A stretch of DNA of 15,870 bases from an uncultured Johnsonella sp. GTDB taxonomy: Bacteria > Bacillota > Clostridia > Lachnospirales > Lachnospiraceae. Both the position numbers and the translations under genes were made by a program. Below the pieces are notes generated by a model, which ran no database searches, was not told the DNA's origin, and saw nothing but the letters and a program-made list of their open reading frames with translations. Position 1 is the stretch's first letter; every line of letters begins with the position of its first letter. The stretch lies in contig CAAFUL010000008.1 in the NCBI GenBank assembly GCA_900766185.1, positions 1 through 15,870 of the forward strand, given 5' to 3'. Shown piece by piece: positions 6,282 through 12,860 of the stretch.

Positions 6282-6431
6282 AAATAATCCTATAGCCTAA
6301 ATAATTAAACAACATCTATACAAAATATTATTAATTAAATTTGAAAAAATCTTGTACCTAGGTAATTAAAGATTAAACAAATTGTTTTTAATTGTCATCA
6401 AAATTATATATATATTTGTAGTCATTTTTTA

Positions 6432-6459
6432 TATAATACTTCATATAAGAAAGGAGAGT
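6432..6459 (+). promoter_or_regulatory. Candidate -10 box and ribosome binding site of the 105-aa secreted protein
   Basis: A perfect TATAAT lies at 6432-6437, with no good -35 box at the right distance (TATATA at 6409-6414). AAGGAGAG at 6451-6458 is a good ribosome binding site. Farther upstream, the 183-base spacer holds a 10-bp palindrome, TACCTAGGTA at 6355-6364, and is otherwise AT-rich without clear structure. No convincing terminator for rsfS was found. Confidence 0.35.
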
Positions 6460-6464
6460 TTATT

Positions 6465-6782
6465 ATGAAGTATATATTGAGAGCTGCAGCTATGAGTTTA
6501 GCTATTATGTTTGCACTGCCTCTTACATCCTTTGCAGGAGAGTGGAGATACAGCAATATAGGTAATGCATGGTGGTATGCATATGACAACGGTACTTGGG
6601 CTGTATCAAAATGGCAGAAGATAGATGGTAAATGGTATTATTTCGGTGAAGATGGATACATGGTAAAAGATAATTGGGTTGGAGATTATTATTTGGGAAG
6701 AGACGGCGCTATGCTTGAGGGCGGATACACTCCTGACGGTATACGAGTAGGAGGAAATGGCAAGAAGATAACAGCAAGGTAA
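6465..6782 (+). CDS. Small secreted protein with cell-wall-binding repeats, 105 aa
   Basis: Exported protein made almost entirely of aromatic Gly-rich repeats like the choline-binding / putative cell-wall-binding repeat family. A signal peptide covers residues 1-24 (MKYILR, hydrophobic core, LTSFA then cleavage before GEW). The mature part has about three repeat units: GNAWWYAYDNGTW, DGKWYYFGEDGYM and WVGDYYLGRDGAML, then a TPDG..VG..G ending. No catalytic domain is attached, so it may act as a wall-associated adaptor or be a module remnant (inference). Its N-terminal module is closely paralogous to that of the larger protein at 12002-12850. It is a monocistronic unit with its own -10 box and a strong terminator directly after. 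Confidence 0.85.
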   Translation: MKYILRAAAMSLAIMFALPLTSFAGEWRYSNIGNAWWYAYDNGTWAVSKWQKIDGKWYYFGEDGYMVKDNWVGDYYLGRDGAMLEGGYTPDGIRVGGNGKKITAR

Positions 6783-6799
6783 TGTCTTTTTGATATTTG

Positions 6800-6853
6800 C
6801 TTCCATATGGTGACAGTTTTATACAAAGGCTGTTTCTCATATGGAAGTTTTTT
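6800..6853 (+). terminator. Strong intrinsic terminator after the 105-aa secreted protein
   Basis: CTTCCATATG (6800-6809) pairs with CATATGGAAG (6838-6847), and an inner ACAG (6813-6816) pairs with CTGT (6830-6833). TTTTTT follows at 6848-6853. It begins 17 bases after the stop codon. Confidence 0.9.
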
Positions 6854-6877
6854 ATGTTTTTAGTGAAGTTAAAAGTG

Positions 6878-6907
6878 GTATTTACTCATTGTTGTAAGAG
6901 TAAATGC
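6878..6907. other. Second hairpin in the spacer before tRNA-Glu
   Basis: GTATTTACTC (6878-6887) pairs with GAGTAAATGC (6898-6907), 10 bp with one T-G wobble when read on the plus strand. Loose T-rich sequence follows (TTTT at 6911, TTTTTT at 6924). It may be a backup terminator or part of a small transcript. The rest of 6908-6990 is AT-rich with no gene. Confidence 0.4.
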
Positions 6908-6990
6908 TGCTTTTCAATAAGGCTTTTTTACAGTGAAAATAAGCTTTTGATCGCACTTTTTAAAATTTTTAATTTTTTTCTTATAAATAC

Positions 6991-7019
6991 TTGACAGTTT
7001 TAATTTTTTTATGTATACT
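6991..7019 (+). promoter_or_regulatory. Sigma-A promoter of tRNA-Glu
   Basis: TTGACA (6991-6996) and TATACT (7014-7019) with a 17-base spacer, one mismatch from consensus overall. The predicted start is about 16 bases before the mature tRNA 5' end. Confidence 0.9.
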
Positions 7020-7041
7020 ACCAAAGTGCTTAGGACACCAA

Positions 7042-7113
7042 GGCCAATTGGTCAAGCGGCTAAGACGGCGCCCTCTCACGGCGCAAACCCGGGTTCGATT
7101 CCCGGATTGGTCA
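7042..7113 (+). tRNA. tRNA-Glu, anticodon CTC
   Basis: All four arms fold. The acceptor GGCCAAT (7042-7048) pairs with ATTGGTC (7106-7112), with one G-T pair. The D stem is GTC/GAC. The anticodon stem GCGCC/GGCGC is perfect, with anticodon CTC at 7075-7077, reading GAG. The T stem CCGGG/CCCGG closes TTCGATT. The discriminator is A7113 and no CCA is encoded. It has a private promoter at 6991 and a terminator beginning 3 bases after its end, so it is transcribed alone. The C34 anticodon makes it a minor isoacceptor alongside the expected TTC species elsewhere. Confidence 0.97.
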
Positions 7114-7115
7114 TG

Positions 7116-7146
7116 AAAGCTTTGAGTAGTTACTCAAAGCTTTTTT
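7116..7146 (+). terminator. Intrinsic terminator of tRNA-Glu
   Basis: AAAGCTTTGAGTA (7116-7128) pairs perfectly with TACTCAAAGCTTT (7131-7143) across a 2-base loop, followed by more T. The run of A before the stem makes it potentially bidirectional. Confidence 0.92.
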
Positions 7147-7260
7147 AATACAGTATAAGACATTTAAGAGAGCTTATCCTCTTTATGAAATTGCTATATT
7201 CTATTAATAAGCGGTAATAAGGTCAGATATCAATGATACAGTACACCGTTATAAAATAAT

Positions 7261-7299
7261 ATAAAAAACTGCCATAAAATCATTTTAGTTTTATGACAG
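7261..7299 (-). terminator. Minus-strand terminator lying beyond tRNA-Thr
   Basis: Read on the minus strand, CTGTCATAAAA (7299-7289) pairs with TTTTATGGCAG (7279-7269), 11 bp with one G-U wobble, followed by TTTTTTAT (7268-7261). On the plus strand the same stem has a C-A mismatch and only a short T-run, so the minus orientation is favoured. The nearest minus-strand gene is the 78-codon one ending at 7391. Its message would therefore extend antisense through the whole tRNA-Thr gene before stopping here. The remaining spacer 7147-7260 shows no gene and no clear tRNA-Thr promoter. Confidence 0.65.
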
Positions 7300-7313
7300 C
7301 TTTTAAAACATTT

Positions 7314-7386
7314 GCTTGTATGGCGCAGTAGGTAGCGCAACTCATTCGTAATGAGTAGGTCATCGGTTCGAATCCGATTACAAGCT
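7314..7386 (+). tRNA. tRNA-Thr, anticodon CGT
   Basis: The acceptor GCTTGTA (7314-7320) pairs fully with TACAAGC (7379-7385). The D stem is GCGC/GCGC. The anticodon stem ACTCA/TGAGT holds loop TTCGTAA with anticodon CGT at 7347-7349, reading ACG. The T stem ATCGG/CCGAT closes TTCGAAT. The discriminator base is T7386 and no CCA is encoded. The discriminator opens a run of eight T (7386-7393, interrupted only by an A near the end), which may help stop transcription. The gene is convergent with the 78-codon minus-strand gene, whose stop codon begins 4 bases later. No clear promoter was found. Confidence 0.95.
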
Positions 7387-7390
7387 TTTT

Positions 7391-7627
7391 TTATTCTCCT
7401 TGATACATAAACTTGATAATTCTTTCTATATCTTCTTTCTCATGAGCTACCAAATCGAGCTTTTCAATATAACCGTTAGAAAATAAAGTTGCCATTGAAA
7501 GATATTGAGAAAGCTTGCTTTTTAGATTGATTCTGTCTCCCTCGTCTGAAACCAGCTCAACAGTGCCTTTACACTCATCAATCATCTTAAAGAAAGCATT
7601 AACATCAGATATATTTTGTACCTTCAT
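7391..7627 (-). CDS. Conserved 78-aa Lachnospiraceae protein of unknown function
   Basis: Recognised as a short conserved family found mostly in Lachnospiraceae, which databases sometimes label polyA polymerase without any polymerase motif; I would not use that name. It begins MKVQNISDVNAFFKMIDECK, carries a conserved-looking GDRINLKSKLSQYLSMA (about residues 30-46) and ends IERIIKFMYQGE. The predicted structure is mixed alpha/beta with no membrane segment and a single Cys19. The ATG at 7627 is chosen because AGGAGGT lies 8 bases before it; the upstream in-frame start at 7645 would place that site inside the gene. It follows the DUF3343 gene in the same direction, has its own candidate promoter, and lacks a terminator until 7299. 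Confidence 0.85.
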   Translation of the reverse strand: MKVQNISDVNAFFKMIDECKGTVELVSDEGDRINLKSKLSQYLSMATLFSNGYIEKLDLVAHEKEDIERIIKFMYQGE

Positions 7628-7657
7628 ACTCCCACCTCCTATCAATAAGTTACATTT

Positions 7658-7686
7658 ATAGTACTGTAAATTGCGTCATAAGTCAA
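7658..7686 (-). promoter_or_regulatory. Candidate promoter of the 78-aa gene
   Basis: On the minus strand TTGACT (7686-7681) and TACTAT (7663-7658) are 17 bases apart. An inverted repeat, AATTGC (7670-7675) with GCAATT (7690-7695), brackets the -35 box and could be an operator. No terminator separates this point from the selenium/sulfur genes upstream, so the gene can be read from both its own and the upstream promoter. Confidence 0.5.
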
Positions 7687-7708
7687 ATAGCAATTAGAAC
7701 AAAAATAG

Positions 7709-7924
7709 TTAAAGCTCTATAAATTCATCCCACTCTATATCATTTTCTTCTAATATTCTTTTGATCAGATCCTTAGAAGCAATATCCGTCTCGTAAGCTA
7801 TGCCGCAACTTGCAGAAATCCTCCTTGGAAGGGGAACAAGCTTACCGTTTATATTATTAAGTTTGGCTACCTTTTCGGTAGCCATAGCCTCTGCCGAGGT
7901 GTGAAAACTTATGTATAAATGCAT
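7709..7924 (-). CDS. DUF3343 protein, putative selenium/sulfur carrier, 71 aa
   Basis: Small soluble protein of the DUF3343 family, generally proposed as a Se/S carrier because of its neighbours; its biochemistry is not established. The family pattern is present: an N-terminal strand (MHLYISFHTSAEAMATEK), a middle KLVPLPRRISASCGIAYE with the single conserved cysteine at residue 40, and an acidic C-terminus (NDIEWDEFIEL). The fold likely resembles small ferredoxin-like or DsrE-like carriers (inference). The ATG is 2 bases after the stop of the TusA-like gene, so they are translated together. Confidence 0.85.
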   Translation of the reverse strand: MHLYISFHTSAEAMATEKVAKLNNINGKLVPLPRRISASCGIAYETDIASKDLIKRILEENDIEWDEFIEL

Positions 7925-7926
7925 AT

Positions 7927-8133
7927 CTATTCCACCGTAAGTTCGTATTCATCACCGACTTCTTTGACGGATACTTTTTTGCCTACCGATTCTGCATATA
8001 ATTTAAGGTTTTTAACGGTATGAGCCTCATTTGCAAGTACTTTATAAGACTTGTCTGTAGACTTCTCCACTTCACTTTTTAATATAAGTACAGGTTCAGG
8101 ACAGGAAAGTCCTCTCACATCTATTTCTTTCAT
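7927..8133 (-). CDS. TusA-like sulfur/selenium carrier protein (YedF N-terminal type), 68 aa
   Basis: Carrier of the TusA/SirA/YedF fold. RGLSCPEPVLILK holds the CPxP motif with the active Cys11, which takes a persulfide (or perselenide) from a cysteine desulfurase. Only the TusA domain is present: selenium-linked YedF proteins usually have about 200 residues with an additional DsrE-like half, absent here. The ATG at 8133 is chosen with AAGGAGA 8 bases upstream; the TTG at 8139 is not needed. It lies between the transporter and the DUF3343 gene. A thiosulfate-uptake partner role (like TsuB beside YeeE-type transporters) is the main alternative. Confidence 0.9.
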   Translation of the reverse strand: MKEIDVRGLSCPEPVLILKSEVEKSTDKSYKVLANEAHTVKNLKLYAESVGKKVSVKEVGDEYELTVE

Positions 8134-8145
8134 GATCAAATCTCC

Positions 8146-9237
8146 TTATTGTTCTTTTTTCTTAATACCTATAAAAGCTATGATTAAAAGTATAATTATA
8201 GACGCTATTACAAATATTTGTCCATTTATGCCGGGGCCTCCTGCAGAAGCTGCCTTTTCCGCTGTAGCTGCGCTTGCCGGAGCACCTGCAAGGCTGAAAT
8301 TGTGTGCCAAAGCCGCACCTACAAACATACCTATAACTGTAACTATGGCATCAGAAGAGCCGCTGCCTGCAAGTATAAGCTGCCTTAAAGGACAACCTCC
8401 CAAAAGTACTGCACAAAGACCTACGGCATACATAGAAAGAATGTTCCATAAGGTTTGAGCATGTGCTATAGGACCGAAGGCTACAAGTTTGAAATTACCG
8501 GAAACTATGTTGTATATAAGCATTACAACAAAAACACCTCCGATTGCAGAGATTAATTTAAAATCCTTAAGAAGGATTATGTCTCTGATAGATCCTGCAA
8601 AGCACATTCTGCTTTTTTGTGCTATGATTCCGAATATTATACCTGCACCTAAGGAAAGTCCTATAGCTGCGTGCATACTTCCGGGACCTTTTTCACTAAA
8701 AGCAAAAAGCGAAGGTGCAAAAAGACTTACTAAAAATGCTACAGTGATAAGTAATGGAAGGACATATCCGCTTTCTTTTTTGATAGTATAGGATCTTCCG
8801 AGGCTGAAGCCTTTTTTTAAGAAGAAGGCGCCTGTTCCTACACCGAGGGCGAAGCCTACCAGACCTACATAACCGCTTATATCACCGGATGACATCCTCA
8901 AAACCATACGCAACGGACAGCCGAGGAAAACCAAAGCACATATAACCATGATCGCACCGAGTAAAAATCTGATAGCAGGTGCAGAACCGCCAGTAGATCT
9001 GTACTCTTTGGTAAATAATGATATAAGGAAAGCTCCAAGCACTATACCGACTATCTCAGGTCTGAAATACTGTACGACTTCTGCCTGGTGAAGCTTAAAG
9101 GCACCTGCGGTGTCTCTTATAAAACAAGCTATACACATAGCCATATTTTTAGGATTCCCCTGCATAGCAAGTATCATGGCAGCAAGACCTGCTATGATAC
9201 CAAGTAAAAATAATCCTTTTTTTGAATCTAAACTCAT
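8146..9237 (-). CDS. yedE: YedE/YeeE-family transporter, putative selenium importer, 363 aa
   Basis: Polytopic inner-membrane protein built of two tandem YeeE/YedE halves. Each half has its CxxC/CF..RD segment (MCIACFIRDTAGA with Cys35 and Cys38; SRMCFAGSIRD with Cys212) and its GCPLR motif (Cys107 and Cys282, each followed by a Gly-rich turn). Such cysteines line the conduction path in the related thiosulfate transporter YeeE. A low-complexity Ala/Gly loop (about 317-336) precedes the last helix, and the end is basic. AAGGAGGA lies 8 bases before the ATG, which is 1 base after the desulfurase stop. The YedE, TusA, DUF3343 and desulfurase set is the one known from selenium-using bacteria, hence the selenium proposal. 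Thiosulfate or another sulfur anion remains possible. Confidence 0.9.
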   Translation of the reverse strand: MSLDSKKGLFLLGIIAGLAAMILAMQGNPKNMAMCIACFIRDTAGAFKLHQAEVVQYFRPEIVGIVLGAFLISLFTKEYRSTGGSAPAIRFLLGAIMVICALVFLGCPLRMVLRMSSGDISGYVGLVGFALGVGTGAFFLKKGFSLGRSYTIKKESGYVLPLLITVAFLVSLFAPSLFAFSEKGPGSMHAAIGLSLGAGIIFGIIAQKSRMCFAGSIRDIILLKDFKLISAIGGVFVVMLIYNIVSGNFKLVAFGPIAHAQTLWNILSMYAVGLCAVLLGGCPLRQLILAGSGSSDAIVTVIGMFVGAALAHNFSLAGAPASAATAEKAASAGGPGINGQIFVIASIIILLIIAFIGIKKKEQ

Positions 9238-9238
9238 A

Positions 9239-10387
9239 CTACAAATCCTCCTTTGTATTTATAATGTTTTTTAATGCTTGTATAGCAGTATTAACTTCTT
9301 CAAAGGTATTATTGTGTGAAAAACTGAACCTTACCATACCCTGTTTATCAGTGCCGAAAGCAATATGCAAAAGCGGAGCACAGTGGGTACCCACTCTTGT
9401 AGATATATTGTAATCATTTATCAGACTTTTTCCTATCAAGGCGGAATCTATATCGGCTATATTAAAACTTACTATCGCAGCCCTGTTGGAAGCTTCGTAA
9501 TCACCATAAAACTTTATACCTTCAAACTCGCTAAGCTTTGAATAAAAGTACTGTGATACTTCAAGTGCCTTTTGATGCAAAGTACTTACATTTTGAGTTT
9601 TAAGATATCTTACCGCTGCCAAAAGACCGGCTATACCTATAGAGTTGATTGTTCCCGACTCAAGTCTTGTAGGCATTTTTTCGGGTTGTAATCTGTCATA
9701 GCTGTGTATTCCCGTTCCGCCTACTATAAAAGGTTTTATGTAGGTAGCTTCATTTACACAAAGTCCTCCTATTCCCTGAGGTCCCATCAAAGACTTATGT
9801 CCGGTAAAGCAAAGTATGTCAATGCCCATGGCTTGCATATCTATATCTATTGAACCGGCAGTTTGTGAAGCGTCAACTATCAACATCAAATTATATTTTT
9901 TACAAAAATTCGATACTGCATATAAGTCGGTAATATTGCCGCTTACATTGGAAGCATGGGTTATGACTATGGCTTTGGTATTTTTTTGTATAAGAGAGGG
10001 TATTAAGTCAAGTTTGATCCTGCCTTTTTCATCTATGGGAAGAAAGCTTAGCTGCATACCTCTATCCTGCAAATAATTCAAAGGTCTTAGTACGGAGTTA
10101 TGTTCGCTGACACTGCTGATAACATGATCGTCCGATGATAAAGTACCGAAAATAGCTATATTAAGGCTTTCTGTAGAATTTTTGCTAAATGCCACCTGTC
10201 TGGGATTTCCCGCATTAAATAATTCGGCTATTTCACTTCTTGCATCATATATAAGTCTATCGGCCTGCAAACTTTCATCATATACTCCTCTTGAAGCATT
10301 GCCGAAGTGATTAAGAGCAAAAACTACCGCATCTGTAACTTCTTTGGGTTTATGCATTGAAGTGGCAGCATTATCAAAGTAAATCAT
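9239..10387 (-). CDS. Cysteine desulfurase-like class V aminotransferase, 382 aa
   Basis: PLP enzyme releasing sulfur (or selenium) from cysteine (selenocysteine) onto an active-site cysteine. It begins with the family opening YFDNAATSMHKP. His95 (SEHNS) stacks on PLP, Asp172 (VDASQTAG) binds its pyridine nitrogen, Lys198 in TGHKSLMGPQG forms the Schiff base, and Cys336 in RVGTHCAPL is the acceptor cysteine. It resembles the desulfurase subfamily encoded in selenium-dependent hydroxylase clusters (EF2568-like) rather than housekeeping IscS. AGGAGGT precedes the ATG. It is the first gene of the minus-strand cluster and probably feeds the TusA-like protein (inference). No clear promoter was seen in 10388-10479, which is very AT-rich. 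Confidence 0.92.
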   Translation of the reverse strand: MIYFDNAATSMHKPKEVTDAVVFALNHFGNASRGVYDESLQADRLIYDARSEIAELFNAGNPRQVAFSKNSTESLNIAIFGTLSSDDHVISSVSEHNSVLRPLNYLQDRGMQLSFLPIDEKGRIKLDLIPSLIQKNTKAIVITHASNVSGNITDLYAVSNFCKKYNLMLIVDASQTAGSIDIDMQAMGIDILCFTGHKSLMGPQGIGGLCVNEATYIKPFIVGGTGIHSYDRLQPEKMPTRLESGTINSIGIAGLLAAVRYLKTQNVSTLHQKALEVSQYFYSKLSEFEGIKFYGDYEASNRAAIVSFNIADIDSALIGKSLINDYNISTRVGTHCAPLLHIAFGTDKQGMVRFSFSHNNTFEEVNTAIQALKNIINTKEDL

Positions 10388-10479
10388 GATAGCACCTCCT
10401 ATTTTTTACATTTTTTATACTAAATACATATATTGCATAGAAATATTACAAAATATATAGTATATCCTACAATATAGAT

Positions 10480-10510
10480 AAAAAAAAATCAAGACATCTA
10501 AGCCTGATTT
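10480..10510 (-). terminator. Intrinsic terminator of tmcAL
   Basis: On the minus strand AAATCAGG (10510-10503) pairs with CTTGATTT (10493-10486), 8 bp with one G-U, followed by a run of T down to 10480. It lies 67 bases after the tmcAL stop and separates tmcAL from the selenium/sulfur cluster. Confidence 0.85.
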
Positions 10511-10577
10511 CTTATAAAAATAGTATATATTATAGGGTTTTAGTGACTTGATTTTATTGATAATTAATAAGTTTGAG

Positions 10578-11843
10578 TTATACAATTACTATTTCACGGG
10601 AGTAGGGATTTTTAAGCTCTGTTTTATACTTATCATAATAAATGGAGTTATATATATATGAGGCATATATCTCACTCATAAATAATTGGTAAGCAAATCT
10701 TTCATCTTTAAGTATGTCAAAAGCATTTGCCGGCTTAGTTATATTTATTAACTTTGAGCGTTCTTTTATAAGCTTAAGCAAGCTTCCCGAAGACCTCCTA
10801 AATCCCAGTAACTTTGCGTATTTGATATTAGTTTTATATATATCCATATCGGATTTTTTTATATTGAGCAATATATGTGACAGTGCTCTTGAAATACGGG
10901 TAAAGGTATAGTCTTTACTTTTTATTGAGGCTACCATTTCCTCATAGTCAGAGTAGTTTTTATTAAGCTTATAAATTCTGTCGGAAAGACTTGGTGAAAT
11001 ATCGCTATATATGGATAGATCTATATCATTATACCATAGGTCATAAAGCTTTCTGCTTATACTTCCCCTAAAATCATCAGCAAATAAAGGCTTGCCTTTT
11101 TTTATTATTTCTATAGAAGATGGCATAAGACTGCTTTCAAGTGCTTTAAGTTCTGAATGTGTGCTTAAGTACTTTCTGATAGCGGTAGCGGAAGAGTGGT
11201 TTTTACTATAGGCGATGTCTTTATCGTGATAGGAAGAACCTTTTCTTTTGATCAATACAGGCTTTAGGTGAGAACCTATTTTCTTTATTGTGTAGACATA
11301 CTCAAGTCCCAGTATATTATTGGGAGTTGATAAAAGATTTTTTATTCTTTCCGTATCAAAATGCTTAATATTTACAAGTTCATTTATAAGAGCCTCTTTT
11401 CTTGCCAAAGGATAGCTATAGCCTGCTGAAAGTTTTTCTTTAAGAAGATTTTTAAAGCTTGAACTTTCATTCAATAAAGCACCGGCAAGGCTTTCAAGCT
11501 CATCTAAGGCGGCATCTTCAACTCCGAAGGATATATAATCGAGATTTAATAAAGTTAAGAACTTAACTGCATAAAAGGCAAAATCTGCCGCAGAAGCAGT
11601 GGAAAACGCTGCAGGCATTTCATATACGGCATCTACACCGGCTTTTAAAGCCATTTCTGTTCTTAGGTAAGTATCATAGATTGCCGCTTCGCCACGCTGA
11701 GTAAAATGTCCGCTCATAATAACTACTACATAATCGGCAGCACATATAGTCTTAGCCTTATTGATTTGATAAAGATGCCCCGAATGAAAGGGATTGTACT
11801 CAGCTATAATTCCGAGTATTTTGGGAACATGATTTATTTGCAT
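10578..11843 (-). CDS. tmcAL: tRNA(Met) cytidine acetate ligase TmcAL
   Basis: Forms N4-acetylcytidine at the wobble base C34 of elongator tRNA-Met using acetate and ATP. The HIGH-like nucleotidyltransferase motif is PFHSGH (HSGH at residues 20-23) inside GIIAEYNPFHSGHLYQI. SGHFTQRGEAAIYD, KRKGSSYHD, the SSATAIRKYL motif and the C-terminal helical RNA-binding part (FTRISRALSHILL, then KYAKLLGFRRSS) are all present. The length of 421 residues is normal. The ATG at 11843 is chosen because AGGAGG lies 5 bases before it; the in-frame TTG at 11858 would place it inside the gene. Single gene with its own terminator, divergent from the secreted protein at 12002. Acetate for the reaction is the end product of Pta-AckA encoded nearby. 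Confidence 0.96.
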   Translation of the reverse strand: MQINHVPKILGIIAEYNPFHSGHLYQINKAKTICAADYVVVIMSGHFTQRGEAAIYDTYLRTEMALKAGVDAVYEMPAAFSTASAADFAFYAVKFLTLLNLDYISFGVEDAALDELESLAGALLNESSSFKNLLKEKLSAGYSYPLARKEALINELVNIKHFDTERIKNLLSTPNNILGLEYVYTIKKIGSHLKPVLIKRKGSSYHDKDIAYSKNHSSATAIRKYLSTHSELKALESSLMPSSIEIIKKGKPLFADDFRGSISRKLYDLWYNDIDLSIYSDISPSLSDRIYKLNKNYSDYEEMVASIKSKDYTFTRISRALSHILLNIKKSDMDIYKTNIKYAKLLGFRRSSGSLLKLIKERSKLINITKPANAFDILKDERFAYQLFMSEIYASYIYNSIYYDKYKTELKNPYSREIVIV

Positions 11844-11890
11844 AGATCCTCCTGTCAATCAGTAAAATATTACAGGTAGTATATATCAAA

Positions 11891-11904
11891 AAATCAATTG
11901 ATTT
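11891..11904. promoter_or_regulatory. 14-bp perfect palindrome between divergent genes
   Basis: AAATCAATTGATTT is a perfect palindrome in the 158-base region between tmcAL and the secreted-protein gene. It lies just upstream of a possible tmcAL -10 box (TATACT on the minus strand, 11883-11878), within the would-be spacer. It may be an operator or chance in AT-rich DNA. An additional weak inverted repeat pairs AAGTTA with TAACTT at about 11910-11929. Confidence 0.3.
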
Positions 11905-11937
11905 AGCATAAGTTAATAAAAAATAACTTAATAATAA

Positions 11938-11966
11938 TGGAAACTTAATAAATAAAATTGTATAAT
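11938..11966 (+). promoter_or_regulatory. Candidate promoter of the 282-aa secreted protein
   Basis: TGGAAA (11938-11943), a 17-base spacer and a perfect TATAAT (11961-11966). AGGAGGG at 11986-11992 is the ribosome binding site, 9 bases before the ATG at 12002. Confidence 0.6.
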
Positions 11967-12001
11967 AAAATTAAATATTATTAAGAGGAGGGCGATAAAG
12001 T

Positions 12002-12850
12002 ATGAAAAAAATAGTTGGATTTTTTATCGGTATGGCACTCAGTGTGGTATTGTCAATTCCTGTATTTGCAGGGCAATGGATAAATCAATCAGGTACTTGG
12101 TTTTACCTTAGGGATGATAATACTTATGTAAGGTCAGGATGGTTTATGGACAATGATGGTGCTTGGTATTATTTTGATCAAGCCGGACAGATGCAAAAGA
12201 ATAGATGGATAGGAAACTACTACCTAGGTTCAAACGGAGCCATGCTTACAAATACTAAAACTCCAGACGGATATCTGGTAGGTGCAAGCGGTGAGTATGT
12301 AAATGTTGAAAGTGATAAAAACAGGGATTATATGCATGCAATTGTAACATGGTTAATGTATGATTTTTATGATGCAAATAGTACAAGTGCAAATGTACAT
12401 AAAAGAAGAGAAAATCTTACATCAAAGGATAAAGCATTTTTAACTTACGCCTATATATACAATAAGAAGGATCCCAGGGTAAGAGAGCAGCGAATATCAG
12501 GTGATTATTATAATATAGTGAATCAAGAAGAGTTGATGTCTATAATGAGAGATCTTACAGGTTCAAGTAATGAAAGTGATATAAGAGCATTTGCAAGGTA
12601 TGGAACACTCAAAGGAGGAGAGTATGTAACTTTAGCCAGTGGAGATTTCGGAGATGCAGGAATTGCCTACCCGACTTATGAAGGAATGGATGTAAGTATA
12701 GAAGGAAATAGGGCTAAAATCAGCGGAAATATTGTTGAATATGATGGTAATACCGGTTATGTTCCTATAAAAAGATATACTGCATACTTCACACTAAGCA
12801 ATTCATCTCATACAGGATTTTTGATGTTTGATGAACTTATTGTTCAATAA
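12002..12850 (+). CDS. Secreted protein: cell-wall-binding repeats plus unknown C-terminal domain, 282 aa
   Basis: Exported, probably wall-attached. A signal peptide covers residues 1-23 (MKKIVGF, hydrophobic core, IPVFA, cleavage before GQW). Residues 24-95 repeat the aromatic wall-binding pattern (GTWFYLRDDNTY, GAWYYFDQAGQM, RWIGNYYLGSNGAML, TPDGYLVG), aligning with the 105-residue protein at 6465-6782. Residues 103-282 form a separate domain I do not recognise: a helical first part (NRDYMHAIVTWLMYDFYDAN, NQEELMSIMRDLTGS) and a beta-rich second part (GMDVSIEGNRAKISGNIVEY, RYTAYFTLSN). It contains no cysteine. Host adhesion, wall remodelling and sensing are all open. It is a single gene with its own promoter. 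Confidence 0.85.
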   Translation: MKKIVGFFIGMALSVVLSIPVFAGQWINQSGTWFYLRDDNTYVRSGWFMDNDGAWYYFDQAGQMQKNRWIGNYYLGSNGAMLTNTKTPDGYLVGASGEYVNVESDKNRDYMHAIVTWLMYDFYDANSTSANVHKRRENLTSKDKAFLTYAYIYNKKDPRVREQRISGDYYNIVNQEELMSIMRDLTGSSNESDIRAFARYGTLKGGEYVTLASGDFGDAGIAYPTYEGMDVSIEGNRAKISGNIVEYDGNTGYVPIKRYTAYFTLSNSSHTGFLMFDELIVQ

Positions 12851-12860
12851 CAGTAAGTAA

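Noticed and set aside
7042..7386. tRNA genes as phage or island attachment sites
   Set aside because: No integrase gene and no repeated tRNA 3' end was seen in the window.
8051..8458. 135-codon open frame on the plus strand opposite yedE
   Set aside because: Shadow of the two real minus-strand genes; its Pro/Ala-rich product reflects the reverse complement of membrane codons.
9239..10387. Housekeeping IscS/NifS assignment for the desulfurase
   Set aside because: No iscU or iscR neighbour; the cysteine context (RVGTHCAPL) and neighbours fit the selenium-cluster desulfurase type better.
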